Origin: JAUVDZ01 sp042568205
Lineage (GTDB): Bacteria > Patescibacteriota > Gracilibacteria > UBA1369 > PNNO01
Assembly: GCA_042568205.1 (NCBI GenBank)
Contig: JBHPJE010000004.1
Coordinates: 18,044-82,043 of the forward strand
Length of the DNA stretch: 64,000 nt
Direction: 5' to 3'
Part shown: piece after piece, positions 60,137-64,000 of the stretch
Layout of the letters: each line of letters starts with the position of its first letter
Numbering within the stretch: position 1 is the first letter of the stretch
Notes under the pieces: generated by a model
What the model saw: the letters and a program-made list of their open reading frames with translations, nothing else
Told to the model about the DNA's origin: nothing
The model's database searches: none
Translations under genes and position numbers: made by a program

Positions 60137-60904
60137 TTATTTTTTATCAGCCATTCTTCCAACACTTTCCATTGCTCTAAGTGCTTCAATTGGCATCATC
60201 CAAATAGTTGTATTTGATTGATCTGATGAAAGATCATTTACTGTTTGAAGAGTTCTTAAATGAAGTGCTCCTGGTGCTGAGTGAAGAGTTTTTGCTGCAT
60301 TCGCCATATTTTCTGCAGCTTCAACTTCACCTGCTGCTCTAATAATAACTGCTCTTTTTTCTCTTTCTGCTTCAGCTTCTTTTGCCATTGTTCTCTTCAA
60401 ATCTTGTGGTAGTACAATATCTTTTAATTCAACTGATTCAACTTTAATCCCCCACGGATCAGAAGCTTTATCTACTATCCCCTGAATTCTATGAGCAATT
60501 TGATCTCTATTCTTTAATAAATCATCTAAACTAACTTCACCAACTGCATTACGCATTGTTGTTTGTGCAAGCTGTGAAATTGCGTAGTAAAAATTTTCTA
60601 CTTCAATAATCGATTTATCTGCAGCGTTAACTTTATAATAAATTACTGCATTAATATGAATTGAAACATTATCTTTTGTAATTGCTTCCTGATCAGGCAC
60701 ATCAACTGCTTTTGTACGGATATCAACTTTCCTCATGCTTTGAAAAACCGGTACAACTAAACGCCAACCTGGCATTTTAGTACCTGTGTATTTACCAAGA
60801 GTAAACATAACTCCACGTTGATATTCATTGATCTGCCGGATACTTGCTAGAAGTATAATCACGACGATCACAAAAATTGGAACGAGTGCAAATAATTCTT
60901 CCAT
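60137..60904 (-). CDS. Stomatin/slipin-like SPFH-domain protein
   Basis: This 255-residue protein has an N-terminal membrane helix (about 5-23) and an SPFH domain (about 25-190) starting RQINEYQRGVMFTLGKYTGTKMPGW. It has VDVPDQEAITKDNVSIHINAVIYY, and a C-terminal coiled coil (AEAEREKRAVIIRAAGEVEAAEN), all slipin hallmarks. Such proteins form membrane-microdomain scaffolds, often with a NfeD-type protease; no nfeD is adjacent, but a PrsW-like protease gene lies about 0.7 kb upstream. A candidate promoter (TTGCAT-17-TAATCT) lies near 60925-60955. Confidence 0.92.
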   Translation of the reverse strand: MEELFALVPIFVIVVIILLASIRQINEYQRGVMFTLGKYTGTKMPGWRLVVPVFQSMRKVDIRTKAVDVPDQEAITKDNVSIHINAVIYYKVNAADKSIIEVENFYYAISQLAQTTMRNAVGEVSLDDLLKNRDQIAHRIQGIVDKASDPWGIKVESVELKDIVLPQDLKRTMAKEAEAEREKRAVIIRAAGEVEAAENMANAAKTLHSAPGALHLRTLQTVNDLSSDQSNTTIWMMPIEALRAMESVGRMADKK

Positions 60905-60961
60905 GATTAAAAGGTTAGTAATTCTGGATTTAGATTACTTAATCTAATAAATTTATGCAAT

Positions 60962-60992
60962 AAAAAAGAACCTTAAATTAATAAGGTTCTTT
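60962..60992 (-). terminator. Terminator for 61006-61545
   Basis: The stem AAAGAACCTT (60965-60974) pairs with AAGGTTCTTT (60983-60992) with an 8-nt loop, and on the minus strand is followed by a T-run (60962-60967 region). It lies 14 bp after the stop codon. Confidence 0.85.
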
Positions 60993-61005
60993 AGATTTAT
61001 TATAA

Positions 61006-61545
61006 TTATTGAGCTAATTTCAAATCTTTTTCATCAAATTCATCTGTTTCTACTTTTTCAACTCCATCAAACTCATTTGGATCTAAACTTGTATCTAATG
61101 TAGCTTTAGTTGAATCAATTTCTTTAGAATCTACAAAATATTCCATAACTTCATATTCATCTATATCTTTTTCTATTTCAGTTATTGATTTTGCAGTAAC
61201 AACTGCATTTTCATCTATATCCTTTTCGATTTCAGTTATTGATTTTATCTTTATTATATCCAAGTTAGAAGTATCCATTTCAAGTGAATCTGTTTTTGTC
61301 TTTATTGTATCCAATGGTGCAGTTTCAATTGGTTGCACAATTGTCTTCATTGTATCAATTGGTGCAGTTTCAGTAATTCTACCCGTAGTATCGTACAAAT
61401 TCCCTTGAAAATAGTTTGATGTTAAGAATACACTCGCTACACCTGCAATTACTGCTACAGCAATCACAACAGCAAGAACTTTTCCGATCTCAAACTTTAC
61501 AGTTTTTTGTTCCATATTTGGTGGAACAGGTGCGTTTTCTTCCAT
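61006..61545 (-). CDS. Signal-anchored acidic protein with SITEIEKDIDE repeats
   Basis: This 179-residue protein has a cytoplasmic head (1-20), one membrane helix (about 26-50, VLAVVIAVAVIAGVASVFL), then an acidic, Thr/Ile/Asp-rich extracellular part. Short internal repeats are visible: (I/L)DT(M/I)KT with APxDT, and an exact SITEIEKDIDE twice. It is probably an extended surface filament or binding segment; no family recognised. It has its own promoter and terminator. Confidence 0.7.
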   Translation of the reverse strand: MEENAPVPPNMEQKTVKFEIGKVLAVVIAVAVIAGVASVFLTSNYFQGNLYDTTGRITETAPIDTMKTIVQPIETAPLDTIKTKTDSLEMDTSNLDIIKIKSITEIEKDIDENAVVTAKSITEIEKDIDEYEVMEYFVDSKEIDSTKATLDTSLDPNEFDGVEKVETDEFDEKDLKLAQ

Positions 61546-61579
61546 GTTTAGAATGGTTAATTTTTATTTTATTACTATA

Positions 61580-61607
61580 ATTATACCATACCCAGCTTAT
61601 TTTGCAA
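61580..61607 (-). promoter_or_regulatory. Promoter for 61006-61545
   Basis: On the minus strand TTGCAA (61602-61607) and TATAAT (61580-61585) are spaced by 16 bp. The -35 lies within the last codons of the PrsW-like gene. Confidence 0.65.
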
Positions 61608-62703
61608 CCTTTTTCTCGCTTTTTTCTTCTGAATCTTCATCTAGTCCTTCAAGGTAATTTTTAGGTACAAATAGGTTTCTTATTGCAGTATATGCATCAA
61701 TAAAGCGCTGATTATCAACAGCTTTATTCATAAACAAACGTACTAAAGGATTATTTGGATCTTTTTTTAATAATCTTTTACTTGTTTCAATGACCTGTAA
61801 ATATTTCCCTTCCTTATACCACATACCCAATAATTCAAGTACAACATCTTTATCTTTGTCGCGCATATGAGAAAACTTTGATCTTCTATATACAACGTTA
61901 ATATAACCACTTCTCCTTCTATATAAGTATATTAAATACACCAAACATAAGCCAATTAGCCATAAAACATAACTGATCATTCCCTGTTCAAGGAAATAAT
62001 TGAAACAAGCATGGATTGCACTGGCAAAAAATAGACCTTTTGCAATCATAACCTTTTGAAAAACAAATGCTTTTCGCTCTAAATCCTTATCAGAAAGCGC
62101 TCTTTTATCAAATTTCTTACTCTTTCCCCAATATTCATGGGTAGCGTATGACCTTGAAAACTTGGATACTCCATAATAATTCCCAAAAATCCCTGAAAAA
62201 ATCAAATGTCCACATACTGTAACAAGGGATCTAAAGCTAAATAAAGCCAAGAATTGAATAATCGGCATATCTGTACCAACTGTGTAGAAATAGTAGATAT
62301 TTTCAGCAAAAGCGAATCCCAAACCAGCAACTACTCCAAACTTAATAGCATCGTGAATACTTCTTACTAAATTTGATGATTTATCAATAAAAAATACAAC
62401 CAAGAACTTAGCAATCTCTTCTACTACAGCTAAAATCGTGAAAACAATTATTATTTTTTGTTTACCATCAATCTTTGTTTGAGCAATTAAATTAATTATA
62501 TCTGTCTGAGGAAATACCTCCCAAATATAATGAACTAATAAAACAGGGAATACAGTTAAAGATCCTAACAAAAATGCATACAACATATATCTTTTAGCCT
62601 TTTTATTAGTATTTCTACCTTTCCATATTCTTAGCCATATTAGCGCTGGGATAAGCGCCAACACTACTACTAATACTAATTGTCCTACGTATTCCCAATC
62701 CAT
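61597..62703 (-). CDS. PrsW-family intramembrane protease-like protein
   Basis: This 368-residue protein has about eight membrane helices in the first 265 residues. The PrsW motifs are present: EEIAK (Glu95/Glu96), FAFAEN (Glu134/Asn135), His166 in CGHLIFSG, and His231 in IHACFN. These are the putative metal/catalytic residues of the family, related to CAAX proteases. Unusually it has a soluble C-terminal extension (about 285-368) with TPR-like helices and a charged tail. PrsW proteins cleave membrane-bound regulators such as anti-sigma factors. It starts 1 bp after the PLD-like gene stop, so the two are co-transcribed. Confidence 0.88.
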   Translation of the reverse strand: MDWEYVGQLVLVVVLALIPALIWLRIWKGRNTNKKAKRYMLYAFLLGSLTVFPVLLVHYIWEVFPQTDIINLIAQTKIDGKQKIIIVFTILAVVEEIAKFLVVFFIDKSSNLVRSIHDAIKFGVVAGLGFAFAENIYYFYTVGTDMPIIQFLALFSFRSLVTVCGHLIFSGIFGNYYGVSKFSRSYATHEYWGKSKKFDKRALSDKDLERKAFVFQKVMIAKGLFFASAIHACFNYFLEQGMISYVLWLIGLCLVYLIYLYRRRSGYINVVYRRSKFSHMRDKDKDVVLELLGMWYKEGKYLQVIETSKRLLKKDPNNPLVRLFMNKAVDNQRFIDAYTAIRNLFVPKNYLEGLDEDSEEKSEKKVAK

Positions 62704-62704
62704 A

Positions 62705-63904
62705 TTAATATTTATAAGTTAAGTAGTTATTAAATATCTCAGTAAATCTATCGGCAGTTAGTTTGTTTTTAATAATTAAAGTGTTCTCATCATTCAAAAA
62801 GAATCCGCCATGTGTCCAATTTGCTGTACTTGTAAGCACAAATTCATTATCAACTACCATATTGTGATGATGAAAAATTGAATATTCTGAATTTTCGTCA
62901 GTTGGTAAAACTCCTCCATCATAAATCTCAAAATAGTCTCCTAATTCTTGCTCCTGAATTTTATTTTCAAGCCATCTTATATTTGAATTTTCATCATATT
63001 TAAGATTGATATCTGCAATCAGCCTAACCATAATGCCTTCCTTTGCTTTATTGATTAATTTACGACTAATTCTGTATGAATCAAAAATTGTCATTGAGAT
63101 ATCTATTGTTTCTTCAGCGTTATCAATTAAGTTAACTGCACGGGATTCAATTGAATTAAATCTTCTGCCTGGTGACCACCATACTTCTACATAATCTTCA
63201 TTAGGATAATTAATTTGTTTTTCCCATGGCACATATGCTAAATCTCGAAATTTATTATAACCCGAAAATCCCCTATCAATTCGACTAATTTCATTCATAT
63301 AGCTTTTAATAATTTCTTTATCATGAGTTTCAATTAAAATATTTGGATCTAAATCTTCCTGAAAATGAGACCAGTTCCAAGGGCCAGTTAATAAAACCTC
63401 CTCATCTACAATCATAAATTTATGATGCATATGGTAATAATCCTCTTCTTTTTCGTATTTTCCAACATATCTTACATCTAATTCTCCTTTATCTTCTGCC
63501 AAGAACTCATCAAAAGTATCAGATTTCTCATATGGATAATAAATTACCACTTTCACACCTCTATTCTTTGCATTAATAAGTTCTTTTAATGCATCTTCTA
63601 AATTAAAAGAATACATCGCAATATAAATTTCTTTCTCAGCATTTTTAATAGCATCAATAACCTTTTCACTAAAAGAAACATTTACCTTCCCACTGATATT
63701 TTCATAGACTTTTAAATCTACATCATAATCAACAATAACTTCCTCACCTGCTCTATAGAGCTTATCAATTATAATATTTGCTGAAAGCTCTTGAGACATC
63801 AGATAACCTGGATACGCTGTAGCAACTAAGAAAGCTGTAACACCCAAAATTAAATTCCTATATTTCTTTAAACTCGGTCTTACCAAGCTTATACTTCTTT
63901 TCAT
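62705..63904 (-). CDS. Signal-anchored phospholipase D-like protein
   Basis: This 399-residue protein has a signal or anchor helix (about 17-35) and two PLD repeats. The first HKD motif is intact: His160, Lys162, Asp167 in HHKFMIVD, followed by GPWNWS. The second is altered: His345, His347 in place of Lys, Asp352 in HHHNMVVD. PLD enzymes normally need both motifs for one active site, so activity is doubtful or changed. It may act on phospholipids or nucleic acid at the surface (bacterial PLD-like nucleases have similar size). It overlaps the upstream partial frame by 47 bp. Confidence 0.85.
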   Translation of the reverse strand: MKRSISLVRPSLKKYRNLILGVTAFLVATAYPGYLMSQELSANIIIDKLYRAGEEVIVDYDVDLKVYENISGKVNVSFSEKVIDAIKNAEKEIYIAMYSFNLEDALKELINAKNRGVKVVIYYPYEKSDTFDEFLAEDKGELDVRYVGKYEKEEDYYHMHHKFMIVDEEVLLTGPWNWSHFQEDLDPNILIETHDKEIIKSYMNEISRIDRGFSGYNKFRDLAYVPWEKQINYPNEDYVEVWWSPGRRFNSIESRAVNLIDNAEETIDISMTIFDSYRISRKLINKAKEGIMVRLIADINLKYDENSNIRWLENKIQEQELGDYFEIYDGGVLPTDENSEYSIFHHHNMVVDNEFVLTSTANWTHGGFFLNDENTLIIKNKLTADRFTEIFNNYLTYKY

Positions 63905-64000
63905 ATTTGAAGTTATTGTTATCTTTTGAGCTAAAATAGATTAATGTTGAATTCTTGCTTTGGGCATCAAGTACCTGCAAAGCTTGTTCAACTTCATCAT
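63858..64000 (-). CDS. C-terminal fragment of a gene entering from the right edge
   Basis: On the minus strand an open frame comes in from base 64000 and ends at TAG 63858-63860. It gives 46 residues, DEVEQALQVLDAQSKNSTLI followed by YFSSKDNNNFKYEKKYKLGK and TEFKEI. The composition looks like coding sequence, but it overlaps the start of the PLD-like gene by 47 bp, more than is usual here. Identity unknown. Confidence 0.4.
   Translation of the reverse strand, partial: DEVEQALQVLDAQSKNSTLIYFSSKDNNNFKYEKKYKLGKTEFKEI

Overview
The window is AT-rich, gene-dense DNA from a bacterium. UGA is used as an ordinary stop codon: ATGA start/stop overlaps occur at 11256-11259 and 15111-15114. The gene content looks like a Candidate Phyla Radiation (Patescibacteria) genome, perhaps Peregrinibacteria-like. 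The reasons are tandem VirB2/TrbC-like pilin-domain membrane proteins, giant PKD-domain surface proteins, many lineage-restricted lysine-rich helical proteins, very few Shine-Dalgarno sequences, and compact housekeeping operons. The taxonomic placement is inference. Promoters are unusually readable: many genes have a near-consensus -35, a 16-18 bp spacer and TATAAT.

Layout. 1-2223: a leftward pair, a truncated large helical protein (continuing past base 1) and a small acidic protein. 2412-6797: a secreted beta-helix/SLH protein, a lipoprotein, a surface subtilase and a divergent lipoprotein. 6837-9137: small hypotheticals, a two-helix membrane protein and rpmA. 9340-13825: an EnvC-like peptidoglycan hydrolase activator, YjbQ, nth and a hypothetical. 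13822-19451: a 1446-residue GEVED/SdrD-like/SLH surface protein whose stop codon overlaps the start of an APC permease. 19616-24073: typA, tRNA-Gln and a second SLH protein with repeats. 24141-27344: a three-gene soluble succinate dehydrogenase/fumarate reductase-like module (flavoprotein, iron-sulfur protein, HdrB-like CCG protein).

27401-41593 is the most distinctive part: a leftward surface-system locus. One lysine-rich protein is followed by two proteins that each carry three VirB2-like pilin repeats, two proteins in which one pilin-like hairpin region is fused to long PKD-domain ectodomains, and a 37-residue membrane peptide. A single-pass surface protein with a PQTG-type tail lies just beyond, behind its own promoter. 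No VirB4/VirD4-type ATPase is visible here.

41795-44840: secE-nusG-rplK-rplA, with one unrelated membrane-protein gene inserted before rplK and another before rplA, and an L1-type autoregulatory leader before rplA. 44983-48836: a DUF1385 protein, dut-tmk, and two tandem signal-anchored PAS-domain proteins. 48901-58678: leuS, hypotheticals, a PaaK/CapK-like adenylate-forming enzyme, then folD-purF-purD. 58682-64000: leftward helical paralogues, a stomatin-like protein with a small partner, a PrsW-like protease and a phospholipase D-like protein; a last gene is cut by the right edge.

Together the genes show basic translation, nucleotide and one-carbon metabolism interleaved with a heavily invested cell surface: S-layer-like proteins, PKD proteins, pilin-like membrane proteins, proteases and lipoproteins. 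A 38-bp dispersed element occurs twice, each copy next to a terminator.
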